From Deinococcus aquaticus (lineage in GTDB: Bacteria > Deinococcota > Deinococci > Deinococcales > Deinococcaceae): a stretch of DNA of 64,000 bases. Below, piece by piece: positions 50,413 to 59,504 of the stretch. The notes beneath the pieces were generated by a model. That model saw only the letters and a list, made by a program, of their open reading frames with translations, made no database searches and was not told the DNA's origin. Position numbers and translations under genes: made by a program. Position 1 is the first letter of the stretch; each line of letters begins with the position of its first letter. Location of the stretch: NCBI RefSeq assembly GCF_028622095.1, contig NZ_CP115165.1, forward strand, positions 844,001-908,000. The letters are read 5' to 3'.

Positions 50413-51633
50413 TCATTCCCTCGGTGCCGGGCTGTCGTCTGCCGTGACCGGGACGGTGCCATCCGTCCATTCCAGCGTGAGGGTGTCCCCGACGTGGACC
50501 TGCGCGGCGCGGGTGACGGGCTGCCCGTCCGCGCCGCGCACGAGGGCGTACCCGCGTGCCAGGGTGCGCTGCGGGGTCAGGCCCAGCGCCTGACGCATCA
50601 GGGCGTCCACGTCCTGCGCGGCGCGGTCCACGTGCCGGCCAGCGGCGGTGCGGGCGCGGTCCAGTGCCCATTGCGCGCCCGCGTCGGCGTCCACGAGAAT
50701 CTGCGCGGCGTGGGCGCGGACAGCGCGGGCGTCCTCCTGCGCCTGCGCGGCGGCCTGCGCGGCGGTGCGGACGATCAGGGCGGCGGCCTTGCTGGGCGTG
50801 TCGGTGCGAGTGTGCGCGACCTCGTCGGGCAGGGTGTCGTCCCGCGCGTGCCCGAGGCCCGTGATGACCGGCGCGGGAAAGGTCGCCAGCGCGCGGGCGA
50901 ACGGCAGGTCGTTCAGCCACGCGAGGTCCGTGACGGCCCCGCCGCCCCGGAGGACGATCAGGGCGTCCAGCGGCTCCTGCGCGTGCAGGTCGGCGGCCGC
51001 CTGCACGGCGCGCAGCAGGCTGGGCGCGCCGTCCCGGCCCTGGAAGGTCGCCTCCAGGTAGACGGGGCGCAGCACCCCGGCGGCCTCCAGCGGGTCGATC
51101 TCGCGCCGGAAGTCACCCAGGCCCGCCGCGCCCGCCGGGGCGATCACGGCGAGGCGGTCGAAATCGGTGGGTGCGGGGTGCAGGCGGTTCAGGCCGTACA
51201 CGCCCTCGCGCACCAGCGTCTCCCGCAGGGCGTCCAGGCGCAGCGCGGCGTCTCCCAGCGTGAATTCCGGCGCGATGTCCAGCACGTTCAGCGAGAAGCC
51301 GTACTGCTCGTGGAAGGTCGCCTCGCAGAACAGCAGGACCTTCAGGCCCGCCGTGAGGGTCCCGCCCGTCGCGCGGCGGAACTTGCCTTCCAGACTGAAG
51401 CGTTCCCGCGCCCAGACGGTCGCGCGGCACTTGGCGACCTCGCCGTCCTCGCCCGCCTGCACGAGATCCAGGTACAGGTGGCGGCGGTCCGTGACGCTGG
51501 CCACCTCGGCCCGCACCCACACCGCGCCGGGCACGCCGCGCGCGATGACCTGCCCCACGTACGCCAGCAACTCCGACAGTTCCAGGAACTGCTCGGGCGG
51601 CCGGGCCGGGTCGGTCTTCTTGCGGCGCGTCAC
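50413..51633 (-). CDS. xseA: exodeoxyribonuclease VII large subunit
   Basis: 406 residues from GTG 51633, which overlaps the crcB stop (GTGA). XseA features: N-terminal OB fold [31 protein letters not shown], then the catalytic domain with [13 protein letters not shown], the conserved [30 protein letters not shown], and a C-terminal coiled-coil region ending [30 protein letters not shown]. With the small subunit XseB (not in this window) it degrades single-stranded DNA to oligonucleotides. Shorter than the ~450 of E. coli in the coiled-coil part. Confidence 0.93.
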   Translation of the reverse strand: MTRRKKTDPARPPEQFLELSELLAYVGQVIARGVPGAVWVRAEVASVTDRRHLYLDLVQAGEDGEVAKCRATVWARERFSLEGKFRRATGGTLTAGLKVLLFCEATFHEQYGFSLNVLDIAPEFTLGDAALRLDALRETLVREGVYGLNRLHPAPTDFDRLAVIAPAGAAGLGDFRREIDPLEAAGVLRPVYLEATFQGRDGAPSLLRAVQAAADLHAQEPLDALIVLRGGGAVTDLAWLNDLPFARALATFPAPVITGLGHARDDTLPDEVAHTRTDTPSKAAALIVRTAAQAAAQAQEDARAVRAHAAQILVDADAGAQWALDRARTAAGRHVDRAAQDVDALMRQALGLTPQRTLARGYALVRGADGQPVTRAAQVHVGDTLTLEWTDGTVPVTADDSPAPRE

Positions 51634-52004
51634 AGGCGACCCCCCAGCACGCGGCCCGCGACGGCGGCCAGCAGGCCCAGCGTCACGCTGAGCAGCGCGT
51701 AGGCCAGTGCCGCCGCGCCCTGCCCGCGCGCCAGCAGGGTGTCGAGGTCCACGCTGAAGGTGGAAAAGGTCGTGAAGGCGCCCAGCACCCCGGTCCCGAA
51801 CGCCAGTCGCGCCGCGTCCGGCCAGATGCCCCGGCCCACCAGGGTCAGGGTCAGGCCCAGCAGGAACGAGCCCAGCACGTTGATCAGCAGCACCGTCACG
51901 GGCAGCCCGCCCCGGTTCAGCAGCGGCCCCAGCGCCAGCCCCGCGCCGTACCGCGCGGCCGCGCCCAGCGCCCCACCGGCCATCACCCACACCCACGCAC
52001 TCAT
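51630..52004 (-). CDS. crcB: fluoride channel CrcB/Fluc
   Basis: 124 residues from ATG 52004; a GTG at 52022 is possible but lies 2 nt from the TATGCT -10 (52030-52025), so it would precede the transcript. Four membrane helices, [12 protein letters not shown], the family motif [10 protein letters not shown] ([10 protein letters not shown] here) and [12 protein letters not shown] containing the phenylalanine/threonine fluoride path. Fluc channels form antiparallel dimers that export fluoride. I see no fluoride riboswitch upstream. Coupled to xseA by a 4-nt overlap. Confidence 0.93.
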   Translation of the reverse strand: MSAWVWVMAGGALGAAARYGAGLALGPLLNRGGLPVTVLLINVLGSFLLGLTLTLVGRGIWPDAARLAFGTGVLGAFTTFSTFSVDLDTLLARGQGAAALAYALLSVTLGLLAAVAGRVLGGRL

Positions 52005-52082
52005 GCCCGCAGCCCCATTCACGCAGCATAGAGCAGAGGGTCACGCCGCTCCCGGCGCGCCGCGTCTGCCATGCTGGGCAGC

Positions 52083-52999
<917 letters not shown>

Positions 53000-53000
<1 letters not shown>

Positions 53001-53104
53001 TGGCGGATGGCGGATGGCGGATGGCGGATGGCGGATGGCGGATGGCGGATGGCGGATGGCGGATGGCGGATGGTGGATGGTGGATGGTGGATGGTGGATG
53101 GTGG
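53000..53104. repeat. 15-copy heptanucleotide tandem repeat (ATGGCGG x10, ATGGTGG x5)
   Basis: ATGGCGG repeats at 7-bp period from 53000 to 53069, then ATGGTGG from 53070 to 53104. The A of the corA TGA stop is the first base. Because three units make 21 nt it stays open in the + frames (encoding MADGGWR heptapeptides), but this reading has no start context. Related units occur at 22741, 18600-18690 and 41755. Confidence 0.9.
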
Positions 53105-53165
53105 ATGGTCAACAGCGTGTGCGCTACGCCTCCGCCGCCGTCAAGGCCCACCCACTGCCCACTTC

Positions 53166-54407
53166 CTACAACCCACTCCCCCCTTCCGGCACGGGCAGGG
53201 GCCGGGGCGGGGGGGCGTACACGGCGCGGGCCGGCACGCTGAGGGTGGTGCGTTCCGGGTAACGCAGGGCGCTCAGATGGCCGCCGAAGGCGCAGCCGGT
53301 GTCCACGTTCACGGTGTGGCCCTTCCAGCGGGGCGCGGCGTGCGGGGTGTGGCCGTACACGACCAGCGCCGCGCCGTGGTAATCGGCGGCCCAGTCGCGG
53401 CGGATGGGGAGGCCCAGTTCGTCCCGCTGGCCGTTCACGTCGCCGTACAGAGCGAAGCTGCGCACGCGACCGCCGCCGCGCCCGTGGTAGTGGGCGGGCA
53501 GCCCGGCGTGCGCGACGATCAGCGCGCCGCCGTCCAGCACCAGTTGCGTGGGCAGCGTCTCGATGAAGGTGCGAACCTGCGCCTGTACGTCGGGACCCGC
53601 CTGTTCCAGTTGCGCCAGGGTGACGTCCAGGCCGTGCATGGCTTTCACGGCCTTCCCGGCCAGCGCGCGGCAGAGTTTCTCGTCGTGATTGCCGGGCACG
53701 CACAGCGCCGCGCCGCCCGCGACCATGCCCATGACGAGGTTCAGCACGCCCAGACTGTCCGGCCCGCGGTCCACGAGGTCCCCCACGAACACCGCCGTGC
53801 GCCCCCGCGGGTGCCGCGCGCCGCCGCCGCTCAGGTCGTACCCCAGGTCGCGCAGCAGGTCGCGCAGTTCCGGCAGGCAGCCGTGCACGTCGCCGATCAC
53901 GTCGAACGGGCCGGTCAGGTCGCGGCGGTCCCCGCGCAGGGGCGTGCGCCGCAGCGGCAGCGTGCCTGCCTGCTCGTCACTGAACAGCACCTGCTCATTG
54001 CGGAAGCCCTCGGCGTGCAGGCCCCGGCGGGTGCGGCGCAACTCGGCCACCTGCGCCGCCACCACGTCCGCCGGGGCGGCGGTGCGGGCCTCCAGCACGG
54101 CGCGCGGCAGGTCCAGCACCACCGGCACGGGCTTCACGTCGTGCGCGCGGGCCAGCGCCGTGACTGGCACGCGGTCCACCGGGCGCACGAACAGGCCGTC
54201 CAGCACCGCCAGCCGTCCCGCCGCCAGCCTCTCCCCCGCCGCCGAGAGCAATGACGGCACGTCCGGGTAGTCCGCCTGCGCGAACACCTCCTCCGGCGCG
54301 AAGTGCCGCGCGGCGAGGGTACTTTTGCCCGCGCCGTGCGCGCCGATCAGCACGACCAGGGACAGGGCGGGAACCGTCAGTTCGGTCAGGGCGGGCTCGG
54401 CGGACAC
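53166..54407 (-). CDS. polynucleotide kinase-phosphatase-like protein (P-loop kinase + metallophosphatase)
   Basis: 413 residues from GTG 54407, with GAGGA 8 nt upstream (ATG 54431 is an alternative). N-terminal kinase with Walker A IGAHGAGKST (21-30). C-terminal calcineurin-like phosphatase: FDVIGDVHGC (172-177 core), FVGDLVDRGPDS, CVPGNHDEKL, LIVAHAGLPA and VVYGHTPHAAPRW, all metal ligands present. The order kinase-phosphatase matches bacterial Pnkp, which heals 5'-OH and 2',3'-cyclic phosphate RNA ends, but the third (ligase) domain is absent; a separate ligase is encoded at 56515. Last gene of the RNA-repair run. Confidence 0.8.
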   Translation of the reverse strand: MSAEPALTELTVPALSLVVLIGAHGAGKSTLAARHFAPEEVFAQADYPDVPSLLSAAGERLAAGRLAVLDGLFVRPVDRVPVTALARAHDVKPVPVVLDLPRAVLEARTAAPADVVAAQVAELRRTRRGLHAEGFRNEQVLFSDEQAGTLPLRRTPLRGDRRDLTGPFDVIGDVHGCLPELRDLLRDLGYDLSGGGARHPRGRTAVFVGDLVDRGPDSLGVLNLVMGMVAGGAALCVPGNHDEKLCRALAGKAVKAMHGLDVTLAQLEQAGPDVQAQVRTFIETLPTQLVLDGGALIVAHAGLPAHYHGRGGGRVRSFALYGDVNGQRDELGLPIRRDWAADYHGAALVVYGHTPHAAPRWKGHTVNVDTGCAFGGHLSALRYPERTTLSVPARAVYAPPPRPLPVPEGGSGL

Positions 54408-54474
54408 GCCCCGTATCCTCGCACACGCCATGCCGGAAGGTCAGACGGACTCTGCTCGAACGGTGGAATCCGTT

Positions 54475-55287
54475 TCAGAAAGCACTGCCCAGCCGCGCCC
54501 GCACCACCAGTTCGCTCACGGCGCGGCGCACGCCCTCCGGCACGGCGCCGGGCAGGTGGGTCGTTTCCCGCGCGGCCTCCAGCGCCAGTACCAGCCGCGC
54601 ATGCTCGGCGCGGTACACGCTCAGCGGTTCCGGCAGGGGCTCGGCCTCGCGCCCGCCGCGCTTCAGGGCGATCAGGTCGGTCAGGAAGGGCAGGCGCGCG
54701 TCGGCGTTCAGAGCCTCCAGGTTCGCCTCAATCACGCCCGCACGCATCAGGTGCAGGCCCGTCAGGACCGTGCGGAAGGCGTACAGCAGCGGCTTCACGC
54801 GCGGCACGGGTTCCTTGGCCAGCAGCTGCCACTGGTTCGCCGTGAACCCCAGGTAATGGTGCGCGTGCCAGCGCGTCAGCACGCCGGGGGCCAGCGCGAC
54901 GAGCTGCGCGTGCAGGGGCGTCGTGTGCACCACCAGCGGCGACAGCAGCTGCTCCAGCACGTACCCGTTACGGGTCAGCAGCAGGCGGGCGAACTTCCGG
55001 ACGTCATGCGACACCAGATCGAGTTCCACAGTGCCGTCGTCCCGCTCCAGCGAGTACGTCTCCGGCACGTCCTCCAGGCCCAGCACCTCAGCCAGCGGCA
55101 GCACGTGCACGCCCCGCAGGTCCCAGTCGCTGTCCGGACTGGGAAACCCGTACAGGTGCGCCCCACTGACTGTGGCGAACACCAGCGGGAAGGGATGCGC
55201 CTGAACGGCGGCAGGCAGCTGCGGCGGGAAGGAGGTCACGGCGTCCATCTTGACAGCCTTGACAGCGTCGACTTTTACAGGGTCCAT
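54475..55287 (-). CDS. RlaP-type Pol-beta superfamily nucleotidyltransferase (first copy)
   Basis: 270 residues. The nucleotidyltransferase core SGAHLYGFPSPDSDWDLRGVHVLPL (41-65) has the hG[GS] and DxD features of predicted nucleotidyltransferases (COG3541/RlaP), and VELDLVSHDVRKFARLLLTRNGYVLEQLLSPLVV is typical of that family (quoted in part). RlaP proteins were named from their association with RNA ligases. They may add or remove nucleotides at RNA ends; activity is not demonstrated for this group to my knowledge. The start overlaps the HD-kinase gene by 13 nt; an internal ATG at codon 14 is an alternative. Confidence 0.8.
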   Translation of the reverse strand: MDPVKVDAVKAVKMDAVTSFPPQLPAAVQAHPFPLVFATVSGAHLYGFPSPDSDWDLRGVHVLPLAEVLGLEDVPETYSLERDDGTVELDLVSHDVRKFARLLLTRNGYVLEQLLSPLVVHTTPLHAQLVALAPGVLTRWHAHHYLGFTANQWQLLAKEPVPRVKPLLYAFRTVLTGLHLMRAGVIEANLEALNADARLPFLTDLIALKRGGREAEPLPEPLSVYRAEHARLVLALEAARETTHLPGAVPEGVRRAVSELVVRARLGSAF

Positions 55288-56537
55288 GATTCACCGTCCG
55301 GCGCAAACAGCGTGACCGTGTGGGCCTCGGTCACGTCCGGGAATTCCAGGGCGTTCAGTTGCGCGGCCAGCACGGCCGGCGGCACCGGGGACGGGCGGGC
55401 AGCATTGCGGGCCGTGAACACCGCCGGAGGCGTCCAGGCCACGTGAATGCGGGTCAGCGCCCCGTATGCCTCGCCCAGGGCCAGCACCTGCGAACGCTGA
55501 TCCCGGCGCAGGCTGGTGGCGTCCCACACGACGTGCGCGCCGCAGCGCAGGCCTGCCCGGACGGCCTCACGGGCGGCCTGCATGACCCGCCCGTTCACCG
55601 TCTGGTCCGTGTGGTCGCGGCCCAGGCGGGCGCGCAGGGCGTCCAGGCTGACCGCCTGCGTGCCGGGGTCGGCGCGGCCCAGCGTGCTCTTGCCGCTGCC
55701 GCTCGGGCCGCACAGGACCGTCAGGCGCGCAAAGCCCCGCCGGGCGGCGTCCTGCACGCGCGCCGCCGCCTCGTGCGGGGTGTGGATCACGCCCGCCTCC
55801 CAGTCCCGCAGTCCCCGGCCCAGTGCCAGGGCGTGCAACTCCGGGAACGCGCCGGGCAGCAGGGCGCGCACCTCCGCGCGGAACGCAGCGTACGGATCGC
55901 CGGTCTCCCACACGCCCAGTTCGCGGGCGGCGAGTTCCAGCAGGTCTGCCGTGTCCTCGCCCCGTCGCGCGTCGCCGCTCAGGACCACGCGGCCCCGCGC
56001 GTCCGCCCGTGCCAGCAGCACCAGGGGCCCCAGCGGCACGCGCCGCGCCAGGGCTGGCACGCCCCGGTCCAGGTTGCCGTCCAGCGCGCGGTGCAGGCTG
56101 TGGTGCGCGGCCACCAGCCGCAGCACCGTCAGGATCAGTCGGGGCGGCAGGCCCGAGTCCAGCAGGCGGTACGACAGGTGATCCCGTCCCCGCCGCGCGT
56201 GCCGGGGCGAACGCAGGCGCGTCACGCCCGCTTCGTCGGCTTCCGTGCGGGTGGTCAGGGCCTTGCCGGTATCGTGCAGCGCGGCCGCCAGGATCAGGGC
56301 GGCGCGGTCCTCGCCGGTCAGGCCAGCCTCGTCGGCCAGCGCGTGGGCGTGCGCCACCACCAGCGCCGAGTGGACCGCCACGTTCCCCTCGGCGTGCCAC
56401 TGCGCGTCCTGCGGCGTGTCGCCCAGCCGGTCCAGCAGCGGCACGAACGGACGCAGGGCCGCGTGAATCACCGGGAACGGCAACCGCTCCCCCGCACCCA
56501 GGTGGGCGGGCAGGTCAGCGGCCCGCATCGTCCTCAT
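55275..56537 (-). CDS. HD-domain phosphohydrolase fused to polynucleotide kinase-like P-loop domain
   Basis: 420 residues from ATG 56537 (ATG 56528 equally possible). N-terminal HD domain: VHSALVVAHAHALADEA, LILAAALHDTGKALTTR with HD at 88-89, and AAHHSLHR. C-terminal kinase: Walker A LCGPSGSGKST (about 275-285), VSLDALRARLGRDH and HVVWDATSLRRDQRSQVL, as in T4 Pnkp-type kinases. Same domain pair as D. radiodurans DRB0098, an HD-phosphatase/kinase associated with nucleic-acid end repair. It overlaps the RNA ligase gene upstream and RlaP downstream. Confidence 0.85.
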   Translation of the reverse strand: MRTMRAADLPAHLGAGERLPFPVIHAALRPFVPLLDRLGDTPQDAQWHAEGNVAVHSALVVAHAHALADEAGLTGEDRAALILAAALHDTGKALTTRTEADEAGVTRLRSPRHARRGRDHLSYRLLDSGLPPRLILTVLRLVAAHHSLHRALDGNLDRGVPALARRVPLGPLVLLARADARGRVVLSGDARRGEDTADLLELAARELGVWETGDPYAAFRAEVRALLPGAFPELHALALGRGLRDWEAGVIHTPHEAAARVQDAARRGFARLTVLCGPSGSGKSTLGRADPGTQAVSLDALRARLGRDHTDQTVNGRVMQAAREAVRAGLRCGAHVVWDATSLRRDQRSQVLALGEAYGALTRIHVAWTPPAVFTARNAARPSPVPPAVLAAQLNALEFPDVTEAHTVTLFAPDGESWTL

Positions 56538-57159
56538 TCCCCTGTCGTAACCCGTTCGCCTCCACGGGCCTGCTGAGCCAGTGTGCGTCGGTCTGCACGT
56601 GCCCGGCACGCACGAACTTCGCCACGCGGCGCGGGAACTCCGCGTACCCAATCTCGTCGGTCACGCGCACCACGTAGCCCTCCATGCGCTGGGGATCGAC
56701 CGGAAGGGCGCGCAGGGCCACCTCGTTCCACACGCCCCGGTACAGCTCGCGCGGGGTGGGCACGCCCAGCCGCGCCGCCCAGGCCCGCACCTCGTCCCAC
56801 GGGCGGGACACGTTATGTTCGTCCCACACGCTGAACAGGTAGAAGTACCCCTCCAGCGCGTCGTAGCGCAGGCTGTGCACGGCGTACACGTTCTCGCCGC
56901 ACAACCGCCAGCCCGCCGGGATCTCATGCCCGAAGCGGCCGCGCTCGGCCTTCACCCACGTCCGCGACGGGTGCGGGCGCGTATCGAGACTGCGGGCGTG
57001 CAGGTCGCCCCTGTACAGACTGGTGTTCTCGCCGTCGAGTTTCTCGGTCACGACGACCTCGCGGCCCAGGAAGCCGTTCAGGTCGCGGATCAGGCGGTCA
57101 TCGTTCTGCAATCCTGGCGACCAGGGCAGGTGGGGGGTGGACGGGTACTTGATTCGCAT
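56515..57159 (-). CDS. RNA ligase (PF09414-type)
   Basis: 214 residues. Covalent nucleotidyltransferase motifs in order: I VVVTEKLDGENTSLYR with adenylated Lys40, Ia/III WRLCGENVYAVHSLRY and YFYLFSVWDE (105-114), IV MEGYVVRV (159-166) and V RVAKFVRAG (K181). This is the minimal ligase core without the long N- or C-terminal domains of DraRnl. ATP-dependent joining of 3'-OH and 5'-phosphate RNA ends is expected. It is followed by HD-kinase, RlaP and kinase-phosphatase genes, giving a complete end-healing and sealing set. Confidence 0.9.
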   Translation of the reverse strand: MRIKYPSTPHLPWSPGLQNDDRLIRDLNGFLGREVVVTEKLDGENTSLYRGDLHARSLDTRPHPSRTWVKAERGRFGHEIPAGWRLCGENVYAVHSLRYDALEGYFYLFSVWDEHNVSRPWDEVRAWAARLGVPTPRELYRGVWNEVALRALPVDPQRMEGYVVRVTDEIGYAEFPRRVAKFVRAGHVQTDAHWLSRPVEANGLRQGNEDDAGR

Positions 57160-57273
57160 GGGCTATCACCGCCCCGCAGCCTACGCACGCGCGGGCGGCG
57201 CGGCATCCGCCATCTGCGGCGGGGGCGTAGGCCTCCTGGCCCAGGTGTGCCGGGGTGTGCCACCCGTCCTGCA

Positions 57274-58164
57274 CTACCAGTCGAGGGCCGCGCGCCGCGC
57301 CCCGATCAGCCAGTCCTGCGCGGCGTCATGGTCGGGGCGTTCGGGCAGATCCGTTTCCGCGAAGGCCCGCTCGAAGTCGCGGTGCAGTTCCTCACGCCAC
57401 GCCCCGACAGCCTCCCAGGTCAGGTGCCCCTTCTTCACGGCCAGCAGCTTCTCGCGGTGCGGGCCGACGTCCACCATGACCTCGCCGGTCCGCAGGGCGT
57501 GCGCGCCGCTGATCAGCAGGCGCAGCAGGTGCATGGCGTGCTTCGGGCGCACCTCGCCGTGCCGCTCGCGGTCCGACTGGAGACGGCGGAACTGCGCGCG
57601 CACGTACTCGCCGTACGTGACGTACATGAGGCGACTCAGGAACGCGCCCCGAATGTCCAGCAACGCCTGCGCGACCGGCGTGACCTGCACGGGCATGGGC
57701 GAGAACAGCACCTCCAGCACGTTCGGGTTGGCTTTCAGGGCCAGCCGCACGAACTTGCGGGCCTCCCAGTACACCTCCTCGGTGCCCGGCCCCGGCCCGG
57801 CCCGCGAGGCGAACTCCAGCTGCTCGGGCGGATCGCTTAGGCCCCAGGTCAGGCGGGCGGGCGGCAGGTAGAAACCGCGCAGGTCCGTGTCGCTGGCGCC
57901 GGTGTCCAGCCCGAAAGCGCGGCTACCCATCACGCAGGCGTACTGCACGAACGGCCGCAGGTCGCCGCGCACGGGTGGCAGGGCTTCCAGGGCGGCGCGC
58001 TCGACTTTCAGGTGCACGCGGTTCACGGCCCGCACCCCCGCCCCGAACAGCACGTCGTACACGCTGCCGCTCCCCGAGACGATCACGCCCGCCGCGCCCG
58101 CTGGCAGATCACCCTGCGCGGCATGCAGGGTCACGCGGGTACCGGGCAGCAGGTCACGGGTCAT
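57274..58164 (-). CDS. RlaP-like nucleotidyltransferase (second copy) with N-terminal SH3/KOW-like segment
   Basis: 296 residues. Residues 1-60 form a small beta module (GTRVTLHAAQGDLPAGAAGVIV, VNRVHLKVERAALE) like a KOW/SH3 fold. The nucleotidyltransferase core CVMGSRAFGLDTGASDTDLRGFYLPP (78-102) carries GSRAFG and the DxD-type acidic pair. EEVYWEARKFVRLALKANPNVLEVLF matches the RlaP family (quoted in part). First gene of the island, with TAGCGT 6 nt upstream of its ATG, and co-oriented with cassette 5. Confidence 0.8.
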   Translation of the reverse strand: MTRDLLPGTRVTLHAAQGDLPAGAAGVIVSGSGSVYDVLFGAGVRAVNRVHLKVERAALEALPPVRGDLRPFVQYACVMGSRAFGLDTGASDTDLRGFYLPPARLTWGLSDPPEQLEFASRAGPGPGTEEVYWEARKFVRLALKANPNVLEVLFSPMPVQVTPVAQALLDIRGAFLSRLMYVTYGEYVRAQFRRLQSDRERHGEVRPKHAMHLLRLLISGAHALRTGEVMVDVGPHREKLLAVKKGHLTWEAVGAWREELHRDFERAFAETDLPERPDHDAAQDWLIGARRAALDW

Positions 58165-58170
58165 GCAGAT

Positions 58171-58176
58171 ACGCTA
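58171..58176 (-). promoter_or_regulatory. leaderless -10 of the RNA-repair island
   Basis: TAGCGT, 6-nt gap, ATG at 58164. Confidence 0.5.
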
Positions 58177-58234
58177 GCGGGTTGTGGGCGGGCGGGGCAT
58201 CCGCCATCCGGCGCAGAGGGCAGGCGGAACAGGC

Positions 58235-58300
58235 AATAAAAAATCCGCCTCGACGGGCGGTGATGTCATTAACTATAGCGCGGTATGCAGGGACGGTCAA
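58235..58300 (-). ncRNA. promoter-terminator cassette, copy 5
   Basis: Minus strand: TTGACC (58300-58295), 17-nt spacer with CCTGCATACCGCGC, TATAGT (58277-58272), 7 nt, ATCACC from 58264. Hairpin CCGCC (58260-58256), loop CGTCGA, GGCGG (58249-58245), A, six T (58243-58238). Predicted RNA about 30 nt. It lies about 60 nt upstream of the island's own -10. Confidence 0.65.
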
Positions 58301-58322
58301 GGGTATGCGGCGGGTGGAGGCG

Positions 58323-58328
58323 TATCCT
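58323..58328 (+). promoter_or_regulatory. -10 of the metalloenzyme transcript
   Basis: TATCCT, 6 nt, then GTG 58335 of a 5-codon ORF. Confidence 0.4.
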
Positions 58329-58334
58329 CGCGGG

Positions 58335-58352
58335 GTGAGGAACCTGGGGTGA
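58335..58352 (+). CDS. 5-codon mini-ORF overlapping the metalloenzyme start
   Basis: GTG AGG AAC CTG GGG TGA. The final TGA overlaps the GTG start at 58349 (GTGA). The predicted transcript begins at or near this GTG. Possibly a translational coupler; speculative because of its size. Confidence 0.3.
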   Translation: MRNLG

Positions 58353-59203
58353 GGGGGATCGTGTGGCTGGCGCTGGACGGCGTGGGGCACCCGCAGGACG
58401 CGCCGCCGGGCAGCGTGTGGGAGCAGGACCTCCCGACGCTACGGCCGCTGGTGGATGCGGGCCTGTGCCTGGACGCGACGCTGGGCGTGCCGGGCCTGCC
58501 GCAGTCCGGGACGGGGCAGGCGTGCTGGTTGACGGGCACGGACGCCGTGGCGCTGATGGGCGAGCATTTCGGACCGCAGCCGGGGCCGACGCTGCAACGC
58601 CTGCTGAGCGCGCAGAGTCTGCCGGTGCGGCTGGCGCGGGCGGGCGGCCGGGCAGCGCTGGCGAACCATTACGTTCCGGCGTACTTTGAAGCGCAGGCGG
58701 CGCGGCCGGGCCGGAACCGCATGGGGTGCTTTCCGTTCTCGTTCCGGGCGGCGGCCCTGCCGCTGAATCCGCCGGGCGTGCCGCTGGTGGGCGCGACGCT
58801 GGGCCTGGGGTACGCGCGTCCCTGGCCGGAGGAAGGCAGCCCTGAACGCTGGGTGCGAATGGGCGCGGCCCTGGCGGACGGTGCGGCCAGGCATGACCTG
58901 ATCGCCGCTGACCTGTGGTTCGGGGACCTGCTGGGGCACGCGGGCGCGCACCCGGTGCCGCCGGACGCGCTGACGGCGGGCCGGGCGTACCTGCGCCGGG
59001 TGGACGCCCTGCTGCGCGGCCTGCTGGATGCGGGCGCGCGGGTGGTGGTCAGCAGTGATCACGGGAACCTGGAGGACCTGGGCGTGAAGGGGCATACGCA
59101 CGCGCGCGTGCCGTTCGCGGGGTCCGGCGTGAACCTGGGATCGCCCGTGAACGTGGTGGAGGCCGGGCAGGTGCTGGCGGGCTGGTTCGGCCTGCCGGAC
59201 TGA
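58349..59203 (+). CDS. alkaline-phosphatase-superfamily metalloenzyme (phosphopentomutase/PGAM-like)
   Basis: 284 residues from GTG 58349. The metalloenzyme fold is shown by [13 protein letters not shown] (metal Asp), [16 protein letters not shown] with the nucleophile-position Thr/Ser region, and [28 protein letters not shown] (quoted in part) with the Asp-His metal ligands. The length is short for a phosphopentomutase or iPGM, so it may be a phosphatase-like relative; the substrate is unknown. A weak terminator-like hairpin (CCTG/CAGG then six T) lies at 59275-59293. Confidence 0.75.
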   Translation: MRGIVWLALDGVGHPQDAPPGSVWEQDLPTLRPLVDAGLCLDATLGVPGLPQSGTGQACWLTGTDAVALMGEHFGPQPGPTLQRLLSAQSLPVRLARAGGRAALANHYVPAYFEAQAARPGRNRMGCFPFSFRAAALPLNPPGVPLVGATLGLGYARPWPEEGSPERWVRMGAALADGAARHDLIAADLWFGDLLGHAGAHPVPPDALTAGRAYLRRVDALLRGLLDAGARVVVSSDHGNLEDLGVKGHTHARVPFAGSGVNLGSPVNVVEAGQVLAGWFGLPD

Positions 59204-59328
59204 CACGGCTTTCGGATGGGCCAGCCCGCGCCGGGGTTCGAAAGCCGCACCTGGGGGCCGCGCCAGTTTCCGGGCCTGCTGTCAGGGTTTTTTCAGGTGA
59301 CGCCGCGCCTCGCGTTCCGGCACCGAAG

Positions 59329-59497
59329 TTATCCACAGGCTTATCCACAACCCCTGTGGAAAGTCTGTGGATAAGGGGTGGGGGCCGCAGTGAACTGCCC
59401 CCCGTTTTGTCTGTCTGACGCGCAGAATGCCGTGTTCCACAAGCGGAATCGACCATGACCGCAAGTTATCCACAGGCTCTCGTTTCACTGTGGATAA
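59329..59497. promoter_or_regulatory. cluster of five perfect DnaA boxes
   Basis: TTATCCACA or its complement at 59329-59337 (+), 59341-59349 (+), 59366-59374 (-), 59466-59474 (+) and 59489-59497 (-), plus a weak match near 59355. Boxes 1 and 4 share AAGTTATCCACAGGCT. The rest of the 301-nt convergent gap has a 9-bp inverted repeat CGGCTTTCG/CGAAAGCCG (59206-59247). No AT-rich unwinding element is visible and dnaA is not in the window, so this is a DnaA-titration or regulatory site rather than a proven origin. Confidence 0.8.
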
Positions 59498-59504
59498 CTC
59501 TGGT

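Noticed and set aside
51980..52082. Fluoride riboswitch before crcB
   Set aside because: The -10 TATGCT lies 21 nt from the chosen ATG, leaving no room for the aptamer.
53007..54254. Plus-strand frame through the heptamer repeats encoding MADGGWR repeats
   Set aside because: It runs antisense to the kinase-phosphatase gene, has no promoter or ribosome-binding site of its own, and its repeat part is fully explained by the 7-bp array.
59231..59250. GGTTCGAAAG resembling a tRNA T-loop
   Set aside because: The flanks do not form a T-stem and no anticodon or acceptor arms are present; it is part of a 9-bp inverted repeat.
59204..59504. DnaA-box cluster as chromosomal oriC
   Set aside because: No AT-rich unwinding region and no dnaA, dnaN or gidA nearby; kept as a DnaA-binding site only.
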